Assembly: GCF_947507565.1 (NCBI RefSeq)
Contig: NC_089180.1
Location: 2,294,001-2,358,000 of the forward strand
Length of the DNA stretch: 64,000 nucleotides
Source of the DNA: Oscarella lobularis
Lineage: Eukaryota > Porifera > Homoscleromorpha > Homosclerophorida > Oscarellidae
Reading direction: 5' to 3'
The notes beneath the pieces were generated by a model, which ran no database searches, was not told where the DNA came from, and saw only the letters and a list, made by a program, of their open reading frames with translations. A program made the translations under genes and the position numbers. Below are positions 29,904-41,329 of this stretch, one piece after another. Every line of letters begins with the position of its first letter. Position 1 is the first letter of the stretch.

Positions 29904-30986
29904 TGTTGCTGACACAGACAACGCCTTAATTAAATCCGTCATTAGGTGCTGAATAAATTCGCTAGTTGAGTAGTAGTCATCTTCTTCAACGCTATTATCA
30001 ATATCAGGGTCTTCAGATGGAGGAGCTTCTTCTTCAGTATCGTCCGCTGTATGGGTCTGAAGGCTCTTGTTATATTTTCCTGTCAGGTTCTTTACAGTGT
30101 CTAGTAGAAATGGCTCGCAGTAGTGGCATCGGGTGGTAGTAGGTAGGCAGTTAGCGTGAAATGAGTGTTCGCAGCTTAGAAGTATTGCAGTATCGCTTTC
30201 ATCAACACATTTTTCTAAATCGCATAACAGATCTGGGTTTTGGAGTAGAAAACCAAGAGGAAATGACCTCTGGTCCAAGGTGCAGGCTAACGTATTTAGT
30301 TGAAAGGACCTTCTCTTTTGTTTAGTTTGTAGTTCTTTTGACTTTCCACAGTTTTTGTATATATTCCTAAATTTTGTTGCAATGTGTTCAGCTGCTTTTC
30401 CTGCCAGCTGAGAGAATTTCTGCCCGTCGATTAAAAAATGGGTTGCAAACGCGGCATCAAATCGCCTTGCGCTCAGAACGTGTGAAAATTCAACAATTTG
30501 GTCTGCACTTGACCAAGATGGGCATTGCGCGCGCAATAACGAGTGAAAAACTTCGATTTTTTTTTCACTAAAAATATTCATATTGGAAGAGGTCGATTGC
30601 CACTGTGGTATCGCTGTTTCGTAATGCAGACAGTCACTAATGCTTGAAAGCATTGCTTTATCGTAATTGTGGCGCTGTTGAACTATAAACATGATGGCAA
30701 GCCGTATCATTGAACTTTGCCATAGCTGATATTGGCTGCCTCGATGTATAGTTGAGTAAAAGAAAAAGATAAGAGGGATTAGCTCATCCAGCAGGTACCG
30801 AAAGACAAGGAACTCGAAATCCTTGCACGTTCCGAACATTGAGAAAATCTTTTCGCGAATTAGAAGCCAGCCGCCGAATAGAGCTGCAATTAGAGTGGTC
30901 ATTCGCTCATGCCTTGGTTTTTGGCAGAATTTACGTTGACCAAATAGACTCTTAAACAATCCTAGGCAGCCAGGGACGATAACCTT
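29892..30986 (-). CDS. RING-ended multi-copy family protein, copy 1 (terminal exon)
   Basis: Open from a splice acceptor-like site (CTGAAAG, near 30,987) to TGA at 29,892, about 364 codons. N-terminal half: helical and hydrophobic (RMTTLIAALFGGWLLIREKI; DELIPLIFFFYSTIHRGS), then MIRLAIMFIVQQRHNYDKAM and EKKIEVFHSLLRAQCPSW. C-terminal half: a RING-H2-like finger, C-x4-C, then SCEHSFHANC (C-x-H-x2-H-x2-C), then CHYC, followed by an acidic tail. A diverged paralogue lies at 36.5-39.9 kb on the same strand. I know similar proteins only as uncharacterised, highly repeated genes in sponges, cnidarians and some fungi. Repetition and the 'E..HSLLR' motif suggest a transposon-encoded enzyme, and the RING suggests ubiquitin ligase-like contacts. 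The last codons overlap the edge of the 29,269-29,903 repeat, so the true C-terminus is lost. Confidence 0.6.
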   Translation of the reverse strand, partial: KVIVPGCLGLFKSLFGQRKFCQKPRHERMTTLIAALFGGWLLIREKIFSMFGTCKDFEFLVFRYLLDELIPLIFFFYSTIHRGSQYQLWQSSMIRLAIMFIVQQRHNYDKAMLSSISDCLHYETAIPQWQSTSSNMNIFSEKKIEVFHSLLRAQCPSWSSADQIVEFSHVLSARRFDAAFATHFLIDGQKFSQLAGKAAEHIATKFRNIYKNCGKSKELQTKQKRRSFQLNTLACTLDQRSFPLGFLLQNPDLLCDLEKCVDESDTAILLSCEHSFHANCLPTTTRCHYCEPFLLDTVKNLTGKYNKSLQTHTADDTEEEAPPSEDPDIDNSVEEDDYYSTSEFIQHLMTDLIKALSVSATRYV

Positions 30987-31191
30987 TCAGAAAAGGGCGA
31001 TTTTGATGTTGTGGGCGCATTCTTAGCGCACTAAGGTGATAACCTCTGCTTCAATAGAGGACTGTGTTGCACTGTCTGATTCTGAAATTGACTCGAATAT
31101 TGAAGTATATAGTGATTAAAGACTGAACGATCGCGTCTGCAGCTCTGCGGAATGAATTTGGTAACGGTAACGACGCCTAATTAGTTAATTA
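30987..31191. other. Spacer
   Basis: No frame or repeat of note. The upstream exons of the RING family expected here are absent. Confidence 0.4.
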
Positions 31192-31889
31192 ATGACAATT
31201 ATTTTAATTTGGGAGACCGATGGTTTACAGGAAGAAGCCGTAGATCGCTTCATCATTGAATTCGGTGTTAGCGACACTGAAAGCGGCGAGAGCGACAACT
31301 CTGAAAGCGACGACGACGACGACGACATGGAAACAAAGCTCGACAAGGACTATATAGACAGAATTTGTGCTGATGCTTCTTTAAGTGGCGTGGCTGATTA
31401 ATTGGATTACGCTTCCGGCTCGTGGGGTTGCGGGGCAGTTTAGGAATCTCATTGGTTCCGCTGGGTCTGGTCGGCAGCATGGGCGCCACAATCGATCGCC
31501 CCGAAAGAATTGCTCGTGGTGCTGGCGGCGGCCTACCACTGGGCAGGAACGTGTTGCTCGAATCCGACAACACTGTGGTGGTGGTGGCGGTGCGTTCGGG
31601 TTTTAGCAAAGACGTGTCAATTATGCCGCTCCTTCGCACACTCCAGTTCTTGGCGGGGCACTTCGGTTTTGTTTGGACAGCTAAAGATGACAGTGACGAT
31701 GACAAAATAATTTGCATAAAGGCAGCAAGAGACTGCGAAGAAGGATTGCAGCTTCTTCGCAAAAAAGATAATGTACCGGTAGTTTCAGATGACTTCGACA
31801 AAGAGTCTGGTGATAGCGATGCTGATGAAGAGATGCTAACATCTGCAAATAAATCGGAGATAGAAAGCAGCAAAACCGAAAATAAATAG
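31192..31889 (+). CDS. Acidic open frames of unknown nature
   Basis: Two plus frames, 31,192-31,401 and 31,422-31,889, are each rich in Asp/Glu/Ser (ESGESDNSESDDDDDD; SDDFDKESGDSDADEE) and end cleanly. Opposite-strand frames are just as long, so coding is uncertain. The first may be a fragment of a transposase tail; acidic tails follow the pogo transposase at 49 kb as well. Confidence 0.25.
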
Positions 31890-31959
31890 TGTGCTGTCCA
31901 ATTAAAATTAAAAGTTTGTGTTACGTACTGTAGCGTGTTAATATACTGAATGAAACAAT

Positions 31960-32059
31960 AAAGCCCTCTTTCGATTAGAGCCCCACTCTCGATAATAGCA
32001 CCGTATCCAAGGACCTTTGAAACAATAGAGTCTCAGGGGCTCTAATCGCGCGAGTACGG
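31960..32059. mobile_element. Small pogo-like MITE or element end
   Basis: GATTAGAGCCCC at 31,975-31,986 is mirrored by GGGGCTCTAATC at 32,036-32,047, inside a slightly longer imperfect inverted repeat (CTTTCGATTAGAGCCCC / GGGGCTCTAATCGCGCG). The right end reads GAGTACGG then TA. CCGTA-type ends with TA match those of the two pogo elements at 46.8 and 49.0 kb. The left boundary is not resolved. Confidence 0.45.
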
Positions 32060-33095
32060 TAACTGTCGTTATTTTACAATATTTGCTTGGCTCTTTAAGT
32101 GTTTTTATGCCTTTAAAAAAGCTTACTTGCTGAAGAAGAAGAAGACCTTTTTTCTTTTGCATGGTTTAAAACGATTCTTATGTGCATTAATAACTTTCAG
32201 AAGGATAACAGCGTCATCGTTACGTAGAACAACAAGGTCTTTTAGAGCTGTTTCTGTGCTTCCCATCGTTATTCTAACAAGCATAAAGGGCAAAGGTAAC
32301 GGAAAAGTGATCGTATGGCTTCGAGGTGCTACATTTACTGTACATATGTCGACGTTCGATTTACAAGGGCTAATTATTCCATGAAGACTCTCCTTCCAAT
32401 ATATTGCTACCGTTCAGTCATCATCAAGGTCTTTCACAAATTCTGCGCTCTTTGAGAGACAATTCGCTTAATTAAAAACTGTATTGCTTTATTAAATTTA
32501 ATCAGTTAGTCCACTCTCTCTCTCCCGGATATTAGTCGACTTTTCATCGCACCCAAATTTGCCGTTTATCTGTGTTTTTGTTGTCGAATCTCTTCGTTAC
32601 TCGTCCGACCCGTCAGTGAAGTCAAGCCGTTTTACCTGAAATTCGTTTCGCCGTTCTTTGGATTCTGATTCTACGTGCGTTGCGATAGCAAGCGTAGACA
32701 TCGTATGCGTTGTCGAGGAATCTGGGCTCAAGGCAAACTCCGGCAGATGTTCGATCACTTTCGAAAAGTTCATCGAGCCGAGGATTGGCCGCAGGAATGG
32801 GCTGTCCAACATACACCGAGTCAGTGAAAAAATGCCTCCATTGGTTACCCTGTCTCGTCAACCATTCTCCAAAGTGTTTCGCAGGCAATAGTTTCTCTAT
32901 TTTTGCAAGACTTTAAACCCGGATATTGAATAGGACAACAGTAGGATGAATCGTCGAAGTGAAACTTATATCACTAGCTGAATTGAAAATAGAGTGCGAG
33001 AGGTGCAAGGGCCGTCTTGAAGACCTCATCTGGAGGAGCGGGAAATGCGGGGTGGCGTACGGCGCTTTTCTGGTCGTTCTGGTTCGAAAGACATA
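32060..33095. other. No recognisable gene
   Basis: Overlapping frames at 32,600-32,890 on both strands have no domain. Nothing else is evident. Confidence 0.4.
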
Positions 33096-33690
33096 CAGTG
33101 GTACGCAAAAGTAAGTGAACCCCTTGTAAAATCAAGGTATTTCTAAATTCTTGACGGTTGAACGATAATAGAGCCCTGTAATGTAGCCTATGCATATTAC
33201 TGACATCTATGCCTTTGGTGAAGGTAGAATTGAACTCTCATAATTGGTTTGTAGAAGAAAACTCGTTTATCAAAAGTAGTATTTTGCGAAAGTATGTGAA
33301 CCCTTCCATTAGTACTTGGTTATTCCACCTTTTGCTTTAATAACAGCAAGCAAACGGTGTTGGTATGCTAACAAGGCGTTGACACCTCTCTGGTGAAATT
33401 TTTCCCCACTCTTCAACAATATACGACTTCACCTCTTTCAAATTCTTTGGAGAGCGCTTGTGGACTGCTTTCTTCAGATCTCGCCAAAGCATTTCTATTG
33501 GATTTAAGTCTGGACTCTGACTAGGCCACTCTAAAACATTGTATGAGTGTTCTTGAAACCACGAACGGGTTGAACGACTGGTATGTTTTGGATCATTGTC
33601 CTGCTGGAATATCCAGTTTGGCTCTAGACCAAGATGACGGACGGATGGAGCAACATTGTCGGCCAAAATCTTTTGATAATGGACGATTTG
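33096..33690 (-). mobile_element. Tc1-like transposon, 3' half with transposase tail
   Basis: The minus frame 33,337-33,690 is the end of a Tc1 transposase: LGLEPNWIFQQDNDPKHTSR (second catalytic Asp in QQDNDPKHT), WPSQSPDLNPIEMLWRDLKK (catalytic Glu in NPIE), then a C-terminus ending KISPERCQRLV. It keeps its outer end: TA at 33,094 then CAGTGGTACGCAAAAGTAAG. A second, related motif (GCGAAAGTATGTGAACCCTT) follows at about 33,286, giving the paired direct-repeat structure typical of Tc1 elements such as Sleeping Beauty. Everything upstream of the middle of the catalytic domain is gone beyond 33,690. The remaining frame has no stop. Confidence 0.85.
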
Positions 33691-34419
33691 TCATAATATC
33701 TGCTCACTCTAACGTTGTCGTCCAACTGTCGCTCCCTACATTGCCGCTAGTGCCAAAATCGTGCAGCAACCAATAGAACGGTCATTCAGGCAGGCAACTG
33801 CGTGGTTTGCAACGATCGTTTCTCCTTCCGCTTTCCAATAGGGCCATTTTTCTCGCGTACGGTCGCCATACTTTGTTGAATTTTCACCGATTTCAGCGGT
33901 AGACAACAATGATATTTTTTATCAATATGCAAACCTTATACATTGTATTGTGCAACTGGGCCAAAATAAGTATGCCTTGTGAAAAAACAAACCTTGCACG
34001 ACGGCCCAAATGCTACAAGCGATTGCGGCGGATAGCCCACAACAGGCGCTTGGGAAGACCCTCGAAAAATGCTGCGAGACGTTGCATTTGCAATAAGAAT
34101 CGCTAAACAAAGTTCTTTAGGCTGAAAAAATTTCTACAAGACGTAATTAAATAAAAGTTCGTCTGAATATCCTCCAGAAGCACTGGAGTCATTGAAGAAA
34201 TCGATTCCCTTGCTCAGCGCCGAACGGTTGATTGTTGGCGACAAGGATAGACATCAGGAGAGCGACGATAGCAGACGTCCGGGAATCAAGAAACACGTGA
34301 CCGCGGCACGCATCTAACTCGCTATTATCCGTGGTACAAATAACTATACAACACATTCCAGCACATGCGCATTTAAGTTGAATAAGGTCTATAGATCATA
34401 TTCATGACGTCACAGGGAC
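33691..34419. other. No recognisable gene
   Basis: No frame with a domain and no clear repeat. Confidence 0.4.
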
Positions 34420-34509
34420 GTGCGCATGGGTGGCAAAAAAGTCTTGGGGATTTGGGTGGCATGCGCTGTTCACTCGCACGCGCTAGCAGCGGCTTATTCG
34501 CTTACAGCC

Positions 34510-34739
34510 ATGTCTTCGCAACGCTTTTTCTCCTACTTTTTCGCTCTCGAAGACGAAGCTAAGAGTCGCTACTTGGAGAAACTCGCCATCATCGGTCCCG
34601 ACGTTGACGATCCGTACGTGATAGATTCAGCTGCAACGAGTGACGCTTGGCCTTCCATCGAATTTCCTGACGTCTACAACTATATTATCAACACCCCCAG
34701 CCTGTACACGAAAGAATCGCTGAAGGCGTACAAAAGTCA
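34510..34739 (+). CDS. First exon of a YqaJ/SWIM-type repetitive gene
   Basis: From ATG at 34,510 the frame encodes a protein start with the segments SRYLEKLAIIGPDVDDPYV, WPSIEFPDVYNYIINTPSLY and TKESLKAYKS. A 'K.RY.EKL..i...DPY ... WP.....DI.NYL......YT...LKAYKSLEAYN' beginning is what I recall from the N-terminus of repetitive animal proteins with a YqaJ-type exonuclease domain. Here the frame after LKAYKS no longer fits, so the exon probably ends near 34,730. Nothing resembling the later domains follows. It is likely an isolated exon left by an element. Confidence 0.4.
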
Positions 34740-34839
34740 AAGTTCAAATGAAATAGAAATATTTTGTGCCAGCGAGTATAGCAGCGATGAAGATGCCGGG
34801 GAAGTTAGACAAGACGGACATGGACGCTATGAGTAAGGC

Positions 34840-36482
34840 TTCTTTAGCAAATGATAGTTACTTCGACCTGTAAAGTGACAAATTATCATCAAAACTGCCA
34901 TCGCCATCGTCCCTCCGTCGACGGCACTCCTCTGCGTTTTGTACGGCAGCGGCTTGATTTGACTCCGGATTAAACGACAACGAGAACGACCAACGGTCTG
35001 TCATCGTTGCCTTGCTGTTGTTGAACGCCAAAGAAATTCACAAAACCGATCGCAAAAACGACGACGACGACGACGATAAAGATCATCTGCCTGGAATTAT
35101 AGTGCACCCCGCTCTCGCTGCCCCTTTTGTCGAGTTTATGGACGGGATGCAGGTTTCGACTCGATATGTTAAGATGCTTGGCTTTCGGCGCAGGAGTGCC
35201 GCGTGTACACGGTTGGGCGCCAAACGCACAAGGACTATAGACCCGTTCGAGTCAGAGCATGCAATTCGATCTGGCCAAGGTGCGTCCGTTTATCACGCCG
35301 TGGTCGTGAATTGAAACGCGTCGTCGTTATCGTAGTGACTTAGTCTCACCCCGCGCGATTCTTTTGAAGCGTGGTCGTCGTCATCGTTGTTGCACAACCC
35401 GGAGTCAACGTTGCTGCGCAACTCTTTAATAATATATATATATATTATATTATATACATATATTGCGTTACCATCTTGTGTAAATCTCATATGCAAGCAC
35501 ATTCATAAGGTTGTAACGGAGACAGGGGATAAGCGAAGCGTTGCGAGAGTCATCGCTCTAGCATAGATCAGATGACCAAGTAACTGCGCACACTCTCTAC
35601 TGACAACAACCAAAAAGACCTGCGTTTCTTTTCGAAGAGCGTAGTTTTTAGATTTAGAATATGCTGAGTCACTTCGAACGTTATTGACTTGAATTGTGTG
35701 AGATAGTTGATGCCAGTGCGGCCCAAGAAGAAATCGCAGTCACTCCTCAACGAGTCGTCGAGATCAAAATGCTTCAAGAGCAGGGTGCTAATAATTATAC
35801 AGTAACTGAAATAATGTATAGGCATTATTGCTCTTGCTTCTAGAATTTCCTTCGTTAGTCAAATCTGATTAAAAAATATCTTTATCGGCACAACGCTTGC
35901 AATGGCGCTAGGTAGCGGTATTCCGTCGAAGCATTGTGATATCTCCGCCTTCGCAGCGTCGAATAAGGGCTTTCGCAACTTTGATCGACCTTCGACGTCA
36001 CTTGACGAATAAATAGCGGGGACTATCCACATAGAACCTCTGAAATCAATATGAATTGAGTTTAAAAAATAAATTATAAAATTTTTTCGAGAACATAAGA
36101 AACTACGATTTACACTATTGATTAATTGAGAAATCTGGTTTGAGAAAAGCCGGGCTTCGGACGCGATCACGTCATTACGAGACTTTACGTGTAAATGGAA
36201 TTAATCGTACGCGTTCTTTAGTGAACTGAAACGTACGCGGAAGAGGAAGTCGGAGATACGGGCGCGAGATATGGCAAGAATTGGGTCACAAGAACCCCGA
36301 CGCGCGCGTCGGCTGAAAAGGTTAGTATTTGATTAACAATTAGTTCCTTTTAGTATTTTTTCAAAGTTGAAGTTGCTACAGTGCACTGACTGGCCAGTTT
36401 GTTGTTGAGTCTGTCGCCGTCTTTCTTAGGGCTCATATTTTATGTAGGTTGTTGCAAAGGTTATTTTGTAAGCTGCCAATTT
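34840..36482. other. No recognisable gene; AT-dinucleotide stretch
   Basis: Frames at 35,012-35,314 (plus) and 35,568-35,825 (minus) have no domain. About 35,428-35,465 is a TA-rich near-palindrome. A GACGACGACGA run occurs near 35,060. Confidence 0.4.
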
Positions 36483-39400
36483 CTACATTATGTCTTCTGT
36501 TGATGTAATGACAGTTCCTCCGGAACACTTCATATCCTTCACTGTCGCTGTGACAATAGTAAAGAGGCCTCGATGCTTAGCGGAATGGAACCTTGGCTTA
36601 GCTCCTGACATAGATATACTGTCGAGTTCAATCATCAAGTGATCGACGAATTCGTGAGACGAGTAATAATCGTCGTCGTCGAAGCCACTCTCGAAAATAT
36701 CTTCGTCTTCGTTTTCATTTGTGCCTGAAGGCTCTTCTCTTTCTTCTTCCATTTCTGAAGTAAGAAGTGTCGCATTGAATTTTTGACTCAGATCTTTAAT
36801 TGTTTTTAAGAGAAAAAGCTGGCAGTAAATGCAGGAATTGGAGTTTATGCACCTAAGATGGAAAGAATGTCCGCATGTTAGGACGATAGTTTCTCTTCCT
36901 GCTTTATCACATCCTTGAAAATCGCAGATAAGATCCTCATCAGGCATCTTCTGGACTGAAAAGCCAATTGGAAGCGCTCTCTGATCGAGAGTGCAGTTGA
37001 AAGTCGGCATATCAATTACCCGTCGTTTCGCTTTTCCGACACTCACCTTTGTCTGTCCTCTTGATTTTTAGGAAATACTTTTAAGTTGTTTAGTGAAATA
37101 TTCGGCCGTCCGCGCTGCTAAGTAGCTTAAATTCTGACGGCTCTTTCCTTTGACGGTAGGTATTACAAATTAGATGCAAAGGCGGAGTCAAATTTTTTTG
37201 CACTGATTACTTTGGCAAATAGTGTTATCTGCTCAGGCCATGACCATGAGGGGCATTGGGCCCTCAACAGGGAGTGAAAAACTTCCACCTTTTTTTCAGT
37301 GAACACATTGAGATACGAAGAAAAGGTAGATTTCCATTCAGGTATTACAGTTTCGTAGTGAAGGCAGTCGCTTATGGTAGCAAGAATAGCTTTATTATAG
37401 TTGTGGCGCTGCTGTATTATGAACATTATGGCGAGACGAATCATTGCTGGTTGCCACAGATCGAACAAGCTGCCTCGGTGGATTGCCGAGTAAAAGAAGA
37501 AAATGAGAGGTGCTAGGTCGTCCAGAAAGAACCGGAGAGCTAAATATTCGTAATCTTTGCACAGATCAAACTTCTCTCGAATGAGCTGCCAGCCTCCAAT
37601 TACGGCTAAAAGCAAAGTGGACATTCTCTCATGGTGTGGTTTTTTGGGCAAAACTTTTTGTCCCGAAAAGGTCTTTGAAAAGTTCTGTTGGAAAGAGCAG
37701 TAAATGTCAGTGTTGGTTGTAGCTCTAATTTATTTATAATCGTACTTTCAAAAATAGGATGGTACAGTGCAAAGATGTTTTCAAGAGCGTTGAGATATAT
37801 ATGAAAAGGCCCAAGAAGCGGAAGCAAGGAGTCAAGGAAAGGATCTTCTACATACTGAAAGACACTCAGTTAGCTTCAGGTGCAATAAAAAAAGTAATTC
37901 AAAAAGTCTACAATTATTACCTTTGCAATGATTTTTTTTTGAAAGTGAAACGTTGTCGCCTAGTGAGGCGACGACATTTTCATTTAGGTATCTGCCGGCT
38001 GAAACTTATAATTTGGTAAATAAGCTATATAATGTTTTACTGCTTTAGATCTGGTTGAATACGGAGAGCGTTGTCCAAAACGGTTTTGTAATCTCGAAGA
38101 GATTTTAGTCTTTGATGCATCTCACTTATCAGCCGAGAGCTTTTTAGCATGTCGAGGTCTCTCTGAGTCGGAGACGTGTAGCACCTTGCTGTATATAGGA
38201 GCACCATCACGTTAGTTTTACACACTTTTTGCGCACCTTAGATTAATGAGGGATGTTTGAATGTGATCGATGTTAAGACAGCGAAAATCGGAAGGAAGGA
38301 AGCTCAGCCACGTTTGGTGACAGTAATGTTGTAAAAACTGGGAGAAATGATCCAAGACTCTTCCGATATTGATAATTCCCTTGCTCTGCAGATCTTAAGG
38401 CCAGTAATGAGGCGAACTCGGCTTTGGAAGGCACGGTATAGTTTCATGGATATTGATGAGACAGGTTGCCATGTGGATAGCTTTCGACGTTTCAGCGGAT
38501 GTCGCTGAATCGTGTGCACCACGTGGAAATCGTCCACAATTAGCAAGACCAAATTATGTTGGCTTCTGGCCTTCTGGATGTACGAATTGACGTGCTTAGC
38601 GTTGTCTCCTGCGAGCTCCTCTCTTAACCGGCGAATAGTCTTTGGGTGGCCGCATATTCCCATGACACGCCCACACTCCAAGGCAGACAGCTGTCATGGA
38701 AAAATGTGTCCGGGTAAAAAAGTGTCCGGCCGGACAACTTTTTCCAGAAAAAACCGTCCGGCCAAACACTTTTTCCTGAAAAAAAGTGACCGGGTCTAAA
38801 AAAAACGTCCGGTAGCAGATAACCGTTTTTTCTAAGCTTGGCTACTACGCGTATTATAAGCGAACGGCCTTCTAAGGACCTGCCGGTGTTCGTATGATGT
38901 CGTCCGTGCCGTCAGACGCATTTGGGGCTGGAGAAATCCGTCCGAGCGTCCGGCCGGACTGTTTTTTTCTGGAAAAAGGTGTCCGGACGGACACTTCTCC
39001 AGGCGATATAAGGAAACCACGCCGATGCGTGGACATCAGCGGTGGAACAGAAATCGCTGGACTGGCAACGCCGGATCGCGAAGCCTACTTCGAGCTCGCA
39101 GAAGGTATTACCGGGCCTGTATGTCAGTCAGAGATCCGCCGTTTGTCGCAAATAGTCTCCGGCCGGACGACATTTCACAGGAAATATGGTCCGGCTGGAC
39201 ACGATTTTACCCTGACACATTCTTCCATGACAATCTGTTCCGAACACTTTTATTCAGACCCGGACATTTTTTTCCTGAAAAAAAGTGTGCGGCCGGACAC
39301 TTTTTTACCCGGACACTTTTTTCGTGACACAGCCTCCGAGCATCCCAAGAGAGACAAATGCAGCCCAACGTCGCTTACAAAAGCAGTTACGTATTCAGAT

Positions 39401-39884
39401 TATCGTATGCCACAATAAGTTGACCTTCAGAATAATCGGTTGTTGATGCAGCTGCAACACCTTCAAGATAGCGCCAAGCCTGCGTGTAGGATGTAGAAAT
39501 TCCTATTGCATTCAGGTTGCTCATCACCTGGACCGAGACGATGCAAATCAGACAAATGTGATACTGATTAGTTCCCCTGCTAAACAAAGTAAGTGAAATC
39601 AGAAGTGGAAAGGCAACTCGTTTTCTGCGAGTCTTTAAGGTGATGGCAGTTGCCGCAGTCTCCACTTCACGGTACTCTTCACTTTTCCTGCTTTTTTTAA
39701 GAGTATCGAATGGGAGGAAGCATGAGAGCCAAAAGTAGATCAAAATACAAGGACACTGTCGTTTTACGTCATCCTTGAAATCGTCAAAGGAAAAACGTCT
39801 GACGAAGTCGCTCTTCTCCCAGTCGGCTTCGTCTTCCGTCGTAACATTATTTAGTTCAGTTACCAGGCACGCTGCAACAGACAT
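36483..39884 (-). pseudogene. RING-ended multi-copy family protein, copy 2 (long, interrupted)
   Basis: Pieces lie in order on the minus strand. An N-terminal part (39,884-39,387) has SISTSYTQAWRYLEGVA-like wording (GISTSYTQAWRYLEG) and IVAYDNLN. A middle part (38,681-38,304) has NLVLLIVDDFHVVHTIQRH. Then come 38,225-38,037, 37,827-37,606 (LPLLGPFHIYLNALENIF), 37,651-37,163 (RMSTLLLAVIGGWQLIREKF; EKKVEVFHSLLRAQCPSW) and 37,046-36,483 with the RING-like finger (CDFQGC ... TCGHSFHLRC ... CIYC) and acidic tail. The shared motifs pair it with 29,892-30,986. IVAYDN, VDDFH and EVFHSLLR are possible acidic catalytic positions, but this is a guess. An inverted-repeat element (38,690-39,334) splits the gene, and frame changes occur near 37,150. 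Confidence 0.6.
38690..39334. mobile_element. Non-autonomous element of GTCCGGCCGGAC repeats
   Basis: The left end (CTGTCATGGAAAAATGTGTC then CGGGTAAAAAAG) and the right end, read in reverse (GTGTCACGAAAAAAGTGTCC then GGGTAAAAAAG), match over about 45 bases. Inside, the units GTGTCCGGCCGGACA and TTTTTTCCTGAAAAAA recur several times in both orientations. It carries no protein and interrupts the RING-family gene. Confidence 0.7.
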
Positions 39885-41329
39885 CCAGTCAATTTAATAA
39901 GTACAAATTTTTTTCGCGCTAAAAATTATATAGCCAAACCGGGGTTCTTATGACTTCTCTCATCAGTTTTATCACGAGCAAATGAGTGCCCTTGCTCTCC
40001 GGTTTTACTGTCGTCCTTTCTTTCGGTGGTGTAACACCAACGATCATTGCGTCGAACGCGTTTTCTGCTTGGAAACGCTTCCCGAACAACTAGGCCTCCC
40101 GAACAACTAGGCCTATCTCCCGGTCGGTAATGTCGAGGCAGCTTCTGAGGCAGGGACGGCATCTAACGATCCTCCGTAACGATCACGGAGCCTAATCAAA
40201 AAATCTCAGAAAGTTGATTGGCCAAAAGGCAAAAACGCTCTAACCAAACAGCGCGTTCGGCTCGGTAGTCACGGTCAAGCAGGACACGCTTCGCCATCTT
40301 GTTAAGATAATGAAGCCGACCACCAGAGTTGTACGGGTGGAGCCCGTATAACGGCGGAGGGAGGCTCTCTCAAACGTGATCTTAGGGCCGGAAGTGTCTG
40401 TCTGTCTGTCTGTACTAGTTTTGGTGCCCGTGCTTCGCACGGGAAAATAGATACCACAGCATAGTGTGTGCACGGGCAAAGAGATACTGCTATATGTAGT
40501 GTGAGTGTTGGTGGCCTCATATTATCTCTGGTGGCGGTGCCCGCGATGAGCTCTATTGTGTGTTTAGTTCACTTTCCCGGGCTTATTGGCATGTGTATTT
40601 GAGTAAAGATAGGCAGACGCAAGCAGATCGTATTTTGGACCATAAGAATCAAAGATCGAAACCCCATCTTTCATTCTTAGGATCCTAAATATTAGAGATT
40701 GATTCTTAAGGTCCTAAATATCAATTTCTAATGTTTAGCAAAATGCGTATTTAGCTTTCGAGCAAGCCAGTGTACGAAATGAAAGCAAGCACGTCACAAT
40801 AGATTTAATTAATAAGCGGAAACACATCGCATCAGAGACTTTGCGCAGCTTTCTGAATCAAATATAAAAGCACAGCGTTGAAATTCGGCGCATCTCAATC
40901 GAGAGTGAGCAACGCAAAGCCGCACGCTATCGCGAAATCCTCTTTCTTTCGCGTCTCGACCCGTAAAAAGCGATGTATCTCCAAAGCAGCTAGGTTCGGC
41001 AGCTAGGCGAGTTTCCTTCTCGTGGGCGACGCTCAAATAGCACGGTAAGAGATCGCTCATCGCCTCGGCTCGGTCAAATCGCGCAGGAAAAGGTAGATAT
41101 AGCCACGAGAGACGATCGATCGCCACGAGACGATCGAATCAGCCGGATCGGACAGCGTGAACGCGAAAAACGCGCGAAAGTGTCCCTAAAACCGCGCGAA
41201 AGTGTCTCTAGATCGTTGCAATTTCTCTCAGTCAGTGTATAGGTGGGGTGGGAGGTCCAAAAGCTACATGTGAAATCAGCTGGGAATCTCGCCCATCTTC
41301 GAGTCCGAATTCCTTCAGTTAGTTCTATC
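39885..41329. other. No recognisable gene
   Basis: Minus frames near 39,926-40,162 and 40,809-41,126 lack domains. AAACCGCGCGAAAGTGTC-like repeats occur twice at about 41,168-41,208. CCCGAACAACTAGGCCT occurs twice in tandem near 40,080-40,110. Confidence 0.4.
40396..40443 (+). repeat. (GTCT)n followed by a perfect hairpin
   Basis: Four tetranucleotide repeats GTCT (about 40,396-40,412) precede CTAGTTTTGG and then CCCGTGC-TTC-GCACGGG (40,427-40,443), a perfect 7-bp stem with a 3-nt loop. A hairpin of this type near CTAG can mark a Helitron end, but no matching TC start was found. Confidence 0.5.

Noticed and set aside
31268-31873. 201-codon minus frame as a gene
   Set aside because: It is Ser/Arg-rich, opposite to acidic plus frames, and a typical antisense shadow.
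40396-40443. Helitron 3' end
   Set aside because: Hairpin and CTAG are present but in the wrong order for a Helitron terminus and no helicase reads toward it.
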